Source: Alloactinosynnema sp. L-07 (GTDB lineage Bacteria; Actinomycetota; Actinomycetes; Mycobacteriales; Pseudonocardiaceae). From it: DNA of 64,000 nucleotides. Shown here in pieces: positions 1 through 10,800 of this stretch. Position 1 is the stretch's first letter. Each line of letters begins with the position of its first letter. A program made the position numbers and the translations under genes. Where the stretch lies: positions 3,472,001 through 3,536,000 of the forward strand of contig NZ_LN850107.1 in the NCBI RefSeq assembly GCF_900070365.1. The letters are read 5' to 3'. The notes under the pieces were generated by a model. It saw only the letters and a list, made by a program, of their open reading frames with translations. It was not told the DNA's origin and ran no database searches.

Positions 1-1
1 C

Positions 2-928
2 CGTCTGTCGAACCTGCTCGACGATGCCGAGGTCCGCCGGTGGGCGGAGCAGGCGGTGGACCTGACCGCGCTGACGGTCGCGCCCACCGGCCCCCACGGC
101 TGGGACACCGGCACCGCGGGCTGCCTGGCGGCGCTTCTCGCCGCCGACGCCGAACTCGGCTGCGGGCGCGCGGGCCGGGCCGCTGACGCCGCCGCGGAGA
201 TCGTCGCGAGCCACGTCGAGCAGGCCGAGGACACCCTGGCGCCCGGCTTCGCCGACGGCGCGGCGGGAATGGCGTGGGCGCTGTCGCGGTATGTCGAGAC
301 CAAGCGCACTGCCGCCGCCGACGGGGCCAACATCACCGACCCCACGACCTCCCGGTTCGTCGCGGCCGCACGGGCGGCGGCGCGGGTGGCGGCGGAACCC
401 GGCGACAAGGCGTGGCGGCTGGGCTGGTGCTCCGGTGCGGCCGGGATCGCCGTCGGCGCGCTCGCGGGCGACCGGCTCCTTGATCGAACCGACGCCGCGC
501 GGCACCGAGATCAGCATGGACACCGGACCGGGTCAGGCGGCCTTCGAGCAGGCCCCATTGGTCTGCCCGACGCCGCGGTCCCGCTGGTGGCAGGCGCCGG
601 ACGGCCGGTGGTGCGGGACCTTAGCCTGTGCCACGGCGAGTTCGGCATCGCCGAGGCGCTGACCGTGCTGGTCGCCGCGGGCCACTGTCCCGTGCCCGTC
701 CTGCGCTCCCGCACCGCCATCTTGCTCGACGCGCTCGCCCGGTACGGCCCGCTGAGCGGAACGCCGGGCGGGGTGAGCACGCCCGGCCTGCTCAGCGGCG
801 TCTCCGGGATCGGATACGGCCTGCTGCGGCTGGGCTTCGCGGACCGGGTTCCCTCGGTCCTGCTGCTCCAGTCCGCGGTTGACAAGGAAGAAGTGTCAGT
901 TGATCAAAGGGAGAGAACACATGGGTGA
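2..928 (+). CDS. Class II lanthipeptide synthetase LanM, C-terminal (LanC-like cyclase) part; 5' end outside window
   Basis: The open frame runs in from the window edge, so only the last ~308 residues are visible. They look like the LanC-like cyclase half of a LanM enzyme, which dehydrates Ser/Thr and then adds Cys thiols to make (methyl)lanthionine. Zinc-site signatures are present: WCSG (codons near 428-439) and CHGEFG (629-646), plus the late LLSGVSGIGYGLLRLG motif typical of the LanC toroid. Spacing between the Cys and the Cys-His pair is about 67 residues, longer than I expect for the family, with a low-complexity Arg/His/Gly stretch between. The stop overlaps the start of the next small gene by 8 nt, so the two are translationally coupled. 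Family call is firm; substrate unknown. Confidence 0.85.
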   Translation, partial: RLSNLLDDAEVRRWAEQAVDLTALTVAPTGPHGWDTGTAGCLAALLAADAELGCGRAGRAADAAAEIVASHVEQAEDTLAPGFADGAAGMAWALSRYVETKRTAAADGANITDPTTSRFVAAARAAARVAAEPGDKAWRLGWCSGAAGIAVGALAGDRLLDRTDAARHRDQHGHRTGSGGLRAGPIGLPDAAVPLVAGAGRPVVRDLSLCHGEFGIAEALTVLVAAGHCPVPVLRSRTAILLDALARYGPLSGTPGGVSTPGLLSGVSGIGYGLLRLGFADRVPSVLLLQSAVDKEEVSVDQRERTHG

Positions 929-1142
929 CAGCGATCGCAACCTCGGCGAGGAGGCTCGGGCGGCCTACCTTCGGCTGTTGCCCGCGGTGACCTTCGGCGT
1001 GCGGGCGGCGGCACTGGCGGGTCTGGTGATCACCGCGGGCGCGTCGGCGGCGGGAGCGCTGGCGGGAGCGTTCGACGACCCGGCGACGCTGTCGGGCATC
1101 TGGCCGACGAGCACCACGTGCTGCCCCGAGGACCCTAAGTAG
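921..1142 (+). CDS. 73-aa candidate lanthipeptide precursor or accessory membrane peptide
   Basis: The ATG overlaps the lanM stop by 8 nt and has a GGGAG ribosome site about 8 nt upstream; an in-frame ATG at 879 lacks this. The N-terminus is charged and leader-like (GDSDRNLGEEARAAYL), the middle is a hydrophobic, Ala/Gly-rich stretch long enough to cross a membrane, and the tail is Ser/Thr-rich with an adjacent Cys pair (GIWPTSTTCCPEDPK). Ser/Thr plus Cys directly after a LanM is what a precursor core would supply. However, a transmembrane-like leader is unusual, and I see no canonical GG or AXA cleavage site next to the core. It may instead be a membrane helper peptide. No sequence match is claimed. 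Confidence 0.6.
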   Translation: MGDSDRNLGEEARAAYLRLLPAVTFGVRAAALAGLVITAGASAAGALAGAFDDPATLSGIWPTSTTCCPEDPK

Positions 1143-1164
1143 TCGGTCACTCGATTGGCTCAGC

Positions 1165-1182
1165 CTAGGGGACTCCCCCTAG
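1165..1182 (+). terminator. Short hairpin after the lanM operon
   Basis: A perfect 7-bp stem (CTAGGGG / CCCCTAG) closes a 4-nt loop, 23 bp after the stop of the small peptide gene. There is no U-tract, so it is either a weak terminator or part of the regulatory region with the inverted repeat that follows. Confidence 0.45.
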
Positions 1183-1189
1183 ACCGGAT

Positions 1190-1226
1190 GCGTGATGGAT
1201 TCGGCGGTAATCCGGGTCCATCACGC
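1190..1226. promoter_or_regulatory. 10-bp perfect inverted repeat upstream of the LAL regulator
   Basis: GCGTGATGGA (1190-1199) is repeated as its exact reverse complement at 1217-1226, separated by 17 bp. It lies between the lanthipeptide genes and the LAL regulator start. It could be an operator for the regulator or a second terminator stem for the lan operon; no U-tract follows. Confidence 0.45.
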
Positions 1227-1288
1227 CCCATCCAGCCTGCCGTTTGGTGGCTAGACCGGCAAACGTGTCTTGGCTACTGTCACCGCTC

Positions 1289-4195
1289 GTGGTGAATCGG
1301 TCGTCTCGCATCGTGGGTCGCGACGATGAACTCCAGGCGATCGAGAGCGCTCTCACCGCGGCCCGTGACGGCCGCGGCGGCGCTTTGTTCCTCGTCGGCG
1401 AGAGCGGCATCGGCAAGACCCGGCTGGCCGCGGCGGCGGCCGATCTCGGGTTCGGCACGGATATGCGGCTGCTGCGCGGCCGCGGCAGCGCGCTGGGCCC
1501 GATGGTGCCGTACCGGTCGCTGACCGAGGCGCTGCTCTCGCTGCTGCGGGCGGGCGACACCATCGACTTCGACGCCCTCGGCCCGTACCGCCCGATCCTT
1601 GCGGGACTCATCCCCGACCTCGGCCCAGCGACCGCCGACCGGGAGACCGGTTCGCTGGTCATCCTGGCCGAGGCCGTGCTGCGGCTGACCGCGCTGGCCT
1701 CCGGCGGCCGCGGCTGCCTGATGATCCTCGACGACCTGCAGGACGCGGACCTGGAGACACTGGCCGTCGTCGACTACCTCATCGACAACCTGGCCGACCA
1801 GCGGACGCTGCTGCTGGGCACCATCCGCGCCGACCAGGGCCAAGCGCTCAGCCTGGCCAGGGCGGCCAACGCCCGCGGCACGGCCACGATGCTGGAACTG
1901 GGCCGCCTGGACCGCGCGGACCTGCGGCGGATGGCGGGCTCCCGGCTGGGCGTGGCCGCCGACGAGGTGCCCGACTCGGTCGAGGGCCTGCTGTGGGCGG
2001 GCAGCGGCGGCAACCCGTTCCGCGTCGAGGAGATGCTCAACGGGATGATCGACAACGGACTGCTGGTGCGCGGCGCGGGCGGCTGGCAGGTCACCGAGTC
2101 ACAACGCCCCAACCCGCCCACCACGCTGCTGCGCACCGTCGCGGCCAGGGTCGAGGCACTGGAGCCCGCCGCCCGCGAGGTGCTGCTGACCAGCGCGATC
2201 CTCGGCCGCCGCTTCCCGCTGGCGGTGCTGCAGGCGGTGACCAGGCTGACCTATCGCGACCTGCTGAGCCACCTGCACGGCGACCAGGCCGCGCATCTGG
2301 TCGCGCCGGACGACCAGGTCCCCGACTGGTACGCCTTCCAGCACGCCCTGATCGTCGACGCGCTGCTGACCTTGCTGTCGCCGCGGGAGCGGGCGCAGCT
2401 GGCCGGGCGGGTCGCCGACGCGGTCGAGGCGGTCTATCCGGGGCTGCCTGGCGAGTGGTGCCAGTTCTCCGCCGCGCTGAAGCTGGACGCGGGCAGGCCG
2501 TTGGAGGCGGGCAGGCTGTGGACGGTGGCTGGCAAGCGGGCGCTGAGCCAGGGCGCGGCCCAGTCGGCGGTCGCGCTGCTGGCCAAGGCGTGTGAGCTGC
2601 TCGCCCCCGACACCGGCGACCGCGCCGACGCGATGGAGACCCAGCTCTACGCGCTGGCCGAGGTGGGCGGGGTCGACCGCGCGCTGGCGATGGTCGACAT
2701 GTTCGAAGAGGTCGAGGGCCTCGACCCGCGCCGCCGCGCGCGGCTGCACACCCGCCTGGCCTGGGTGGCGGTGCACGCGGGCCGCTGCGACGCGGGCCTG
2801 CGCCTGGTCGCCGCCGCGCGCTCGCTGCTGGGCCCCGACGCCGCGCCGGTGGACACCGCGCCGATCGATGTCGTGGCCGCACACTTGGAACTCGACGTGC
2901 CGGGTCCCGACCAGCTCGGCAAAGCCGAGGAGATGGCCCGCCGGGCCGCGCTCGTGGCCGAGTCCACAGATCTTCCCGCGGTCGCGTGCCAGGCATGGCA
3001 GCTGCTCGGCGCCCTCACCCGCAGACACGACCCGACGGAGGCGACCGCGCTGCTGGAACGCAGCCGGGCCATCGCCGTCGACCACAACCTGCCGATCTGG
3101 GAGGTGCACGCCCTGGTCCGCCTCGGCCACGACGACGCGCTGCGCGACGGGGCCATCGACCGGCTGGAGCTGGCCCGCGACCAGGCCTCACGGATCGGCG
3201 CGGTGACCGCCCGCTACCAGGCCGAGGTCAACATCGCCATGCAGCTGATCCTGCGCGGCGACTTCGCCGAGGCCGACCGGCTGACCGCCCAGGTGCTCGA
3301 TGCGACGACCCGGCTCAAGCTGGTGGAGACCACCCAGTACATGCTCCTGCACCGCGCCGTGCTCGGCGGCCACCGCGGCCGCCGCGCCGACATGGACACC
3401 GCGCTGGCAGAACTGCGGCGCTGGGGCGGTGACAACGCCCAGCACGCCCCCCGCATCCACGGCCTCGCGGGCGCTTTCTGCGCGTTGATGGAGGAAGACC
3501 ACGCCCGCGCCCGCGCGGAATGCGCGGCGGCGCTGCACGCCGAGAAGCAGAACCCCACGACGTTCCACTTCGCCGGCCGCTACGGCCTGGACCTGTTGCT
3601 ACGAGCCATCTCCGGCGACCTCGACCCAGCGGAGTTCGAGATCGTCACCGCGGCTCCGGCCAGCAGGCTCCGCTGGGACCGGATGTTCGCCGAGTACGCC
3701 CGATCTGTCCTTTTGGGACGGTCGGGTCATGCCGACGAGGCCACCGAGGCGGCGGCAAAGGCGATGTCCATGGGCGCCCCGTACGCGATGGCCCGCCACC
3801 TCGGCCTACGCCTGATCGCCCCCGCCGCCCTGGAAATGGGTTGGGGCACCCCACTGGACTGGCTACGCGTGGCCGAGGAGCACTTCCACCGCACCGACCT
3901 CCCCGTCGTCGCGGGCACCTGCCGCGCCCTATTGCGCAAGGGCGGCGCGATCGTCGGCCAACGCCGCGAGGGCACCGACGAGGTCCCCCCGGCGCTACGC
4001 ACGGCAGGCGTCACGGTCCGCGAGTTCGAAGTCCTACGCCTCCTGGTCGAACGACTCGGCAACCGCGAGATCGCCGACCAACTGCACCTGTCCCCGCGCA
4101 CGGTCGAGAAGCACGTCTCCAGCCTGATCGCCAAGACCGGCGAACCGAACCGAATCGCACTGAGCAGATACGGGTCGATGACCGTCCAGCTGTGA
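1289..4195 (+). CDS. Large ATP-binding LuxR-family (LAL/MalT-like) transcriptional regulator
   Basis: About 968 aa. An N-terminal AAA/STAND ATPase has Walker A (GESGIGKT) and Walker B (MILDDLQ). A long helical, TPR-like middle follows, and the C-terminus is a LuxR HTH (TVREFEVLRLL...NREIADQLHLSPRTVEKHVSSL). LAL proteins act as signal-responsive activators, often inside natural-product clusters, so control of the preceding lanthipeptide operon is a reasonable guess. Start is uncertain: GTG codons at 1289 and 1292 place MVNRSSRIVGRDDEL at the N-terminus, typical for the family, while GTG 1244 would add 15 residues. None has a good ribosome site. Confidence 0.85.
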   Translation: MVNRSSRIVGRDDELQAIESALTAARDGRGGALFLVGESGIGKTRLAAAAADLGFGTDMRLLRGRGSALGPMVPYRSLTEALLSLLRAGDTIDFDALGPYRPILAGLIPDLGPATADRETGSLVILAEAVLRLTALASGGRGCLMILDDLQDADLETLAVVDYLIDNLADQRTLLLGTIRADQGQALSLARAANARGTATMLELGRLDRADLRRMAGSRLGVAADEVPDSVEGLLWAGSGGNPFRVEEMLNGMIDNGLLVRGAGGWQVTESQRPNPPTTLLRTVAARVEALEPAAREVLLTSAILGRRFPLAVLQAVTRLTYRDLLSHLHGDQAAHLVAPDDQVPDWYAFQHALIVDALLTLLSPRERAQLAGRVADAVEAVYPGLPGEWCQFSAALKLDAGRPLEAGRLWTVAGKRALSQGAAQSAVALLAKACELLAPDTGDRADAMETQLYALAEVGGVDRALAMVDMFEEVEGLDPRRRARLHTRLAWVAVHAGRCDAGLRLVAAARSLLGPDAAPVDTAPIDVVAAHLELDVPGPDQLGKAEEMARRAALVAESTDLPAVACQAWQLLGALTRRHDPTEATALLERSRAIAVDHNLPIWEVHALVRLGHDDALRDGAIDRLELARDQASRIGAVTARYQAEVNIAMQLILRGDFAEADRLTAQVLDATTRLKLVETTQYMLLHRAVLGGHRGRRADMDTALAELRRWGGDNAQHAPRIHGLAGAFCALMEEDHARARAECAAALHAEKQNPTTFHFAGRYGLDLLLRAISGDLDPAEFEIVTAAPASRLRWDRMFAEYARSVLLGRSGHADEATEAAAKAMSMGAPYAMARHLGLRLIAPAALEMGWGTPLDWLRVAEEHFHRTDLPVVAGTCRALLRKGGAIVGQRREGTDEVPPALRTAGVTVREFEVLRLLVERLGNREIADQLHLSPRTVEKHVSSLIAKTGEPNRIALSRYGSMTVQL

Positions 4196-4240
4196 GCTTG
4201 GTCGGGTCCAAATGCGACGCACCAGGCGAGACCTGCCTGA

Positions 4241-4258
4241 GGCCGGTCAACCCCGGCC
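4241..4258. terminator. GGCCGG hairpin between convergent genes
   Basis: A 6-bp GC stem (GGCCGG / CCGGCC) with loop TCAACC sits in the 70-bp gap between the convergent LAL regulator and the small minus-strand gene. It has no U-tract. It is a plausible bidirectional terminator but weakly supported. Confidence 0.35.
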
Positions 4259-4265
4259 GCGACGT

Positions 4266-4523
4266 CTACCGGTAACGCGCGAAGATCGTTTCGGCGTGCC
4301 GTTCCGTCTCCTCCACCGGGATCAACGGCTCAAGCTCAGGGGCGAAGTCGTCCAGGAGCGCCCGCGCGTCGGCGAGGCTCATGCCCACTCCCTTGACCAT
4401 CAGGTGAATGAAATTGAACGGGGTGAGGTTGAAGGTCTCGTCGCTTCGCAAGTCGGCGATGATCTCAGACAGCGGACGACCAGCCTTGACCATCGCGCGA
4501 GCCCTCACCGTCGTCTCTTCCAT
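4266..4523 (-). CDS. Small hypothetical protein, second gene after the RHS toxin (candidate immunity)
   Basis: 85 aa with an ATG start. It begins 2 bp after the stop of the preceding gene, so it is the third gene of the toxin operon. The sequence is acidic and helical (SEIIADLRS, SLADARALLDDFAPEL), with no signal peptide, membrane segment or motif that I recognise. Position behind a polymorphic toxin and a first candidate immunity gene suggests a role in self-protection or an orphan immunity function; this rests on location only. Confidence 0.7.
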   Translation of the reverse strand: MEETTVRARAMVKAGRPLSEIIADLRSDETFNLTPFNFIHLMVKGVGMSLADARALLDDFAPELEPLIPVEETERHAETIFARYR

Positions 4524-4525
4524 GG

Positions 4526-4879
4526 CTACATCGAGCGCCCGAACTCACGTGCCTCGACCAGCAGCGCCTGTTCCTGCTCCGACTTGGCGACGAGCTCCCC
4601 GTCAGCGCGCTCCAGCATGACCAGAGAGGCGAGCAACACGCCCCGGAACAGACCGTGCATCACAGGATGCCGGGTCGACGCGTGCACCTCGATCATCGCC
4701 TCGACGAACCGCCGGAACACCGGCACGTCCACCGCGCAGGTGCCGTCCGCCCGCGGGGTCAGCCCGGAGGGCACCCCGAACCGCTCCCCCGCCGCGTCGG
4801 CGAGGGACAGGTACAGCTGCCCGATCCGCAGGGCGGGATCCCACACGGTCTCCCGCCCCACCTCGAACGTGTAACTCAC
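4526..4879 (-). CDS. Candidate cognate immunity protein (DUF6086-like)
   Basis: 117 aa, GTG start at 4879 overlapping the toxin stop in a GTGA motif, so it is translationally coupled to the toxin. An upstream in-frame ATG at 5395 would bury the gene inside the toxin and is rejected. It is a soluble alpha/beta-type sequence (FEVGRETVWDPALRIGQLYLSLA, then DVPVFRRFVEAMIEVH). From memory it resembles the DUF6086 family; this was not checked. Immediate coupling to the toxin's variable C-terminus is the normal place for the specific antitoxin. Confidence 0.75.
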   Translation of the reverse strand: MSYTFEVGRETVWDPALRIGQLYLSLADAAGERFGVPSGLTPRADGTCAVDVPVFRRFVEAMIEVHASTRHPVMHGLFRGVLLASLVMLERADGELVAKSEQEQALLVEAREFGRSM

Positions 4880-7800
4880 CCGGTGAACTCCAATCTGAGG
4901 TCCAGATCCGGGTAGGCCGTCCGCAGCGCGTCGAAGTGTGCCTCCAGCGCCGAACGGAACCTCGGGTCCATCTGCGAGCTGGTGAACCGGAACCCGATGG
5001 GCGCGTTCTCGTATCCGGGCACGTGCTCGCGGGCCTTGAGGTAGTTGGCGAGCTTCACGTCGACCTGCTTCACCATCCAGGAATCGTCGGCGTAGAACGC
5101 GCTCTTCTCCTCCCAAAGGACACCGCCGTCGAAGTGATCGATGTCGGTGATCTTGTTGCCGGTGTCCGGGTCGAACACATCGTATTCTCGTTGGCCGTCG
5201 AGTTCCTCGCACCCGGAGTTGTGCACGAGGACCGGGGTGTCGCCCGCGAGCACGTGGTAGGTGTGCAGGTCGGCGACGGTGAAGTTGTGCACCGTGGCGT
5301 TCTGGTACCTCAACTGGGTGCCGAAGACCAGCACCTGGCGCCCATCCGACGTCAACAGGTCGTCGCCCGGACGCAACTCGTCGGCGCGGACCCACTCGCT
5401 CCGGCCGGGTGACCAGAACGGGTGGCCGTCGGTTGCGGTGACGACCGCGCCGCCGTCGACGGTGATCCGCACGAGCCGCTTCAGGTCGCTGTCGACCCGG
5501 GTCGCGGTGACCTCCCGGGCGCCGCGTTCACCGGTCTCCGGGTCGGCGGCGGCCACCTTGTCGCCGGGCCGAATGTCCTCGATGCGCTTGGTGGTGCCGT
5601 CGGCCATGAGGACCCCGGTGCCCGGGATGAAGCTCTTGCCCGGCTTGCAACTCGGCGCGTCGAGGTGCCGCGCGTTGCCCGCGCCGTGGCTGCCGAGCAG
5701 CAGATCGCCCAACATGCCCAGCGACGCGCCGACGGCGCCGCCGTAGTTGCCGCTGTTCCACTTGTCGCGAACGTCCTTGGTCGCCCCGTCGAGGACGCTG
5801 CCGCCGTATCCGAGTGGGTCGCTCAGCGCGTAGTCAACCGTGCCGACGACGCTGTTGATGTTGTCCTTGCACGGCTGGCTGTTCTCCAGCAGGCCGACGG
5901 TGCACTCCAGCGCGTTGACCCCGACCCCGACGACGTCCGCGCCCGCGTTGAACGCGTATTCGCCAAGGCTGAAGATGCCATTGGCGATCTGGCACCGCGC
6001 ACCGCAGTCCGCGGCCTCGCTGCCGTTGGCGTCGGTGACCAGGTAGCCCACCACCGGTTGCCCGGCAAGGCCGGTGACGACCACGGGCGTGCCGGTCGGC
6101 GGCGCCGACGGGTTGGGCCGGTTGGTGTTGGGCAGCGTCTGCGTCGTGGACGGACGTGGCGTCTGCTTGTTGTTGTTCACCACCGCGACCGGCGGAGGCG
6201 GAGGCGGCGGCGGCGGGGCGGCCTTGCCTGGGGTCCCGCTGGGCTTGCCACTGCCGTTGTTGCCGCCCTTGGTGCCGCCGGGTTTGGTTCCGTTCGGTTT
6301 GGTTCCGGTCGGCTTCGTGCCAGGGTTGGGAGTCGGTGGAGTGAGCGAGTTCCGTTCACTCTGTCGGAAGTCGTTGTCGGCCTGCGTGCGGTTGTTGCCA
6401 CACCCGCCCGCGTAGGTGCACCACGGGACATAGACCGTCGACTGCGACGGCTTCATCTGGTTGGCGATGACCGCCCCGGTCCCCACCGCGGCACCAGTGC
6501 CGATGACGACAAGGATGACGGGGACGAACCAGACGAGATGACCCGAGGGGTCACTGTGGCTCATCGGGCTGCCGTTGCCGTAGGTGTAGCGGTTCGCCTG
6601 CGCCACCGGACTGGGTTCGAGCGTCCAGGTGTCCCGCGAGACGAACACCGACTGGCTCGGGTCGTACCAGCGCGCGTGCGCGTTGACGTGCCCGGTCAGC
6701 GGGTCGGTGTACCCGGCCTGGTAGCCCAGCGCGGGCCGCTCCCCCGACACCGAGGCCGGGTCACCGAACGGGGTGAACGCCGTCGAGGCGACCGGCAGCC
6801 CGGTGGCCGGGTCGAACGCGCCGGTGACGTCGCCGTGGCCCGCCTCGGTCAGCACGGATCGGGTCGTACCGCCGGAGGTCCGGTCGGACACGGGGGCTCC
6901 CCCTGCGTCGCGGGAGATCAGCGACTCCCCGCCGCCCGAAGGCATGGCCACCGGGTCGTTGGCGAGGCCTGCGTAGCTGAACGCGGCGCCGTTTCGGGTT
7001 ACCAGGCGGTCAAGCGCGTCGTAGGCGTAGGCCGCCGACGCGCCGCCCTTGGTGGCGCTGGTCAGCCGCTCGAACGCGTCGAACTGGTACTCGGCCAGGC
7101 CCGCGGGGGTCTCGGTCGAGGCCAGCACGCCGCGGGCCTTGTAGGTGTTGGTGACCGTCGGCACCGACGGCCCCGAGGTCGACAGCAGCCGGTTGCGCGC
7201 GTCGAAGGTCGACGTCACGGTCCCGCTCGCCGAGGTCACCGTGGTGCGGTTGGACGCCTTGTCCCAGCCGTAGGTCCGCTGGTCGCCGTCCGGGCCGAGC
7301 CACGATGCGAGCCTGCCGAGGCCGTCGTAGGCGTAGGTGTTGCCACCGGCTCCGGTCAGGCCCGCGACGGTCTTGCCGGTCATCAGGTCGTCGCGGTCGT
7401 AGGCATAGGCGGTCGACGTGGTAACCGTGCCGTCCGGCTTGGCCAGCTTCTCCCCGGTGACGCGGCTCAGGTCGTCGTACTCGAAGCCGCGGGTGGCCGC
7501 CCCGGCGCCGTAGCCGACCGAGGTGATCCGGCTGAGCGAGTCATAGCCGTAGGACAGGGTGCGGCCGGTCAGCGGGTCGGCCGTGCTCGCGAGCCGACCC
7601 GCCGTGTCATAGCCGAAGGTCGTGGTGCCCGTCTTGTCGGTCCGGTTGACCATCCTCCCGTCGCCGTCGTAGGCGAACGACGCCGTGCCCGACCCGCCCG
7701 AGGTGCCGGTGAGCAGGCCGCGGTCGTTCCAGGTGACGGTGGTGTCCCCGCCCGGCCCCGAGAACCGGGTGATCCGGCCCGCGGCGTCGTACGACAGCGA

Positions 7801-10800
7801 TTTCGGCGCGGTCGCGGCGACAGTGCCCGCGCCGGTCTCGCCGGTGAGTCTGCCAAGTCCGTCGAAGGCGCGCTCGACGGTGACCCCGCCGGGCAGCGCG
7901 TCCTTGACCGGGCGGCCCGCGACGTCGTAGGTCGTGGTCCAGGTCCGGTTCGAGGCCGCGGTGTGCGCGGCGGTGGCGGGCTCGATGATCGATTCGAGCG
8001 CACCCCACCGGGTGTAGGTGTAGTCGGTCGCTTTGCCGTTGCCGTCGACCATGCGCGTGCGGTGCCCCGCCGCGTCATAGCCGAGCTGCACCGTCACCGG
8101 GTCGTTCGCCGTGGCGAACTGGGTGATGGCGGTGGTGCGGCCCGCGGCGTCGTAGCCCCACTGCGTGCGCCTGCCCTCGGCGCTGAGGGTCTCGGTGCGC
8201 CTGCTCGCGGCGTCGTAGCCGTAGGTGCGGGTGCGCAGCGGCGCGGAGAACCCGGCCCAGCCGGTCGCGGTGTGGTCGGTCTCCTTGACCAGGCGGCCCG
8301 CCGCGTCGTAGCGCAGGCTGATGCCCTGGCGGTCGCCGACCATCCGGTCGAGCAGCCTGCCCGCGTGGTCGTACTGCATCCACGTCACCACGCCGTCCGG
8401 GCCGGTCACGTCGCTGAGCTCGCCGACCTGGTTGTAGCCGAACCTGGTCTGCACGCCCGTGGGTGTGGTGGTCTTGGTCAGCCAGCCCTTGCTGTTGCGC
8501 TCGTGGTTGGTGGTGAAGTAGACGGTCTGGCCGTCCACGCGCTCGGCGCGGGTGTTGGTGAGCGGGTTGCCCAACGCGTCGTAGGTCGACTCGACGACGG
8601 CGCCGGTCGCGTCGGTGACGCGCAGCACCTGGCCGACCCTGTCATAGGCCAAAGTGGACACTGGGGCCTGCGCGGGACCGGTGCCGTCCGGGTCGGGCTG
8701 GGTGCGGCTGGTGGGCCTGCCGAAGTAGTCGTAGGCCACCGTCGACACCCCGCCGCGCGGGTCGATCGCCTCGACCGGCAGCCCCCGCTCGTCATAGCGG
8801 GTCGTCGCGGTCGCGGTCAGCGTCGCGCCGCCCGGCTGGGTGTAGTCCGGTGAGGTCACCGAGGTCGGGCGGCCAAGGGCGTCGACCTGGGTCCGGGTGA
8901 CCGAGCCCAGCGGATCGCGCTGTTCGGTCACGTCGCCGTAGGCGTTGTAGCCGACCGTGTTCGCGGCCCGGGTCCCCGGCGTGCGCACACCGGCCACCCA
9001 GGTGTCGACGGCGGGTTGCGTGGTGCTGACCATCCTGCCGACGGCGTCGTAGGTGTAGTCGGTGGTGGCGCCCGCCGGATCGGTGCCTGCGACGATCTTG
9101 CCGCGCGGGTCCCGGGTGATCACCGAACGCAGCTCGGCCGGTGTGGCGCCCGGGTTCTCGACGACGATGGCCGTCTGGCGGTTCGCCGCGTCGTATTCGT
9201 AGCGGGTGGAGTTGGTCGGGGCCGCGGCCTCGGCGGCCTCCAGGCGCACCGACGACACCCGGCCGCCCCAGCCGTCGGCGGGCTTGGCGTCCCGCACCCG
9301 GACTCGGGGCAGCTTGTTCGCCATGAACGGGGCCAGGTCGAACACGTGCTCGGCCAGGTTGGAGGTGTCGGTGATCGGCCTGGTCTCGCGGGCCAACTCG
9401 GTCCAGGTCACCCCATCGGCGCTGCCCTCGACCAGGTACTGGTTCGACAGCCGCAGCGCGACCTTCATCGATGTGTACGACCGAGTGGCGCCGCTGAGCG
9501 AGTTGGACGGCGTCGGGAGCTGGAACCGGTAGGTCCAGGACTTGTCGTTGTCGGCGAACCGCGCGCCCACCCCATCGATCTGTGAGGTGTCAGGCTGGCC
9601 CGGATCCATCGAGTTCGCGTGCGCGCTCAGGCTCTGGAACGCGATGCCGGTGTGCTTGCGTTCGGAGATCACGTTGCCCGCCGCGTCCCGCACGTAGGTC
9701 GCGCCCCGGCGCAGGAAGCCGCTGTCGTCGACCTCGGCCTGCAGCAGGTTGGCGTCGTCGTAGACGAAGGTGTGCGAGCTGGCGAACCGGCTCCAGAAGT
9801 CCGCGACGTTGCCCGCGTGGTCGTAGTTGCGCCACGCGAGGGTTTCCTCCGTGGCCACGCCCTGGGCGTTCCGCTTGACCAGGATCTCGCGGTTGAGCGG
9901 CCCGTTGCCGTGGTAGGTCAGTTTCCGCTCGCGGCCCTGGGCGTCCACGACCGAGGCGACGCGGCCGAGCACGTCGTAGGCGCGCGATTCCACGACCAGC
10001 CTGGTGCTGGCGGCGTCGAGCGGGTCGACCCCGGCACCCACGGCGGTGGTCTCGGTCAGCAGGTGGCGGTCGTCGTAGCGGTGTTCGAGGACACGGCCGC
10101 CCGCGTCGATGGTCTTGACGCGGTCGCCCGCGGCGTCCCATTCCTGGCGGGTGACGGTGTTGTCCGGCCCGGTGACCGAGGTGAGGCGGCCCGCCGGGTC
10201 ATAGCCGTACTTGGTGGTGCGGGGCGCGTCGCCGCCGACGGCGTCGGACACCGTCTCCTCGGCGCGCCTGGCCGCGGCGTCGTACTTGACCGTCGACACG
10301 CGCTGGTGGGCCACGCCGGTGACGGTGTTGGTGACCGACGGCTCGGTGGTCTTGGTGACCTGGGAGAGCGCGTTGTACTCGTAGCTTGTCGTTCCCGTGT
10401 AGACCCACGCGCCGTCGACCTTCATCGACGCGGTCCGCTGGGTGACCCGGCCGAGCGCGTCGTAGCCGTGCTCGTGGCGCAGGTTGACCGGGTCGACCAC
10501 GCTGCCAAAGTCGCCGGTCTTCCAGTAGTAGTACTGGGTGATCCCGCCGCGGGTGTCGGTGTGGCGCAGCAGCTTGCCCGCCGGGACCTTGCCGCCGTCG
10601 ACCGATGTCTCGGTGCCGTTGGCGTAGGCGTGCGTCTCGACCGGGCTGGTCGTCACGCCCGAGGGCTTCGGGTAGGTCACCTTCACCACACGGCCCGCGG
10701 CGTCGACCTCGTAGCTGGTCTTGTGCGCTTCCTCATGCCCCCAGCCCTGGCCGTTGGTCTGCCAGAGCAGGGTGTCGTTGCGCGGGTCGAGCGGGTCGGC

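Noticed and set aside
4880..5395. N-terminal extension of the first candidate immunity gene into the toxin tip
   Set aside because: Arg-rich shadow of the toxin frame; the GTGA start at 4879 is the natural coupled start.
5422..8853. 1143-codon plus-strand frame opposite the RHS toxin
   Set aside because: Same shadow effect; low-complexity composition with no motif.
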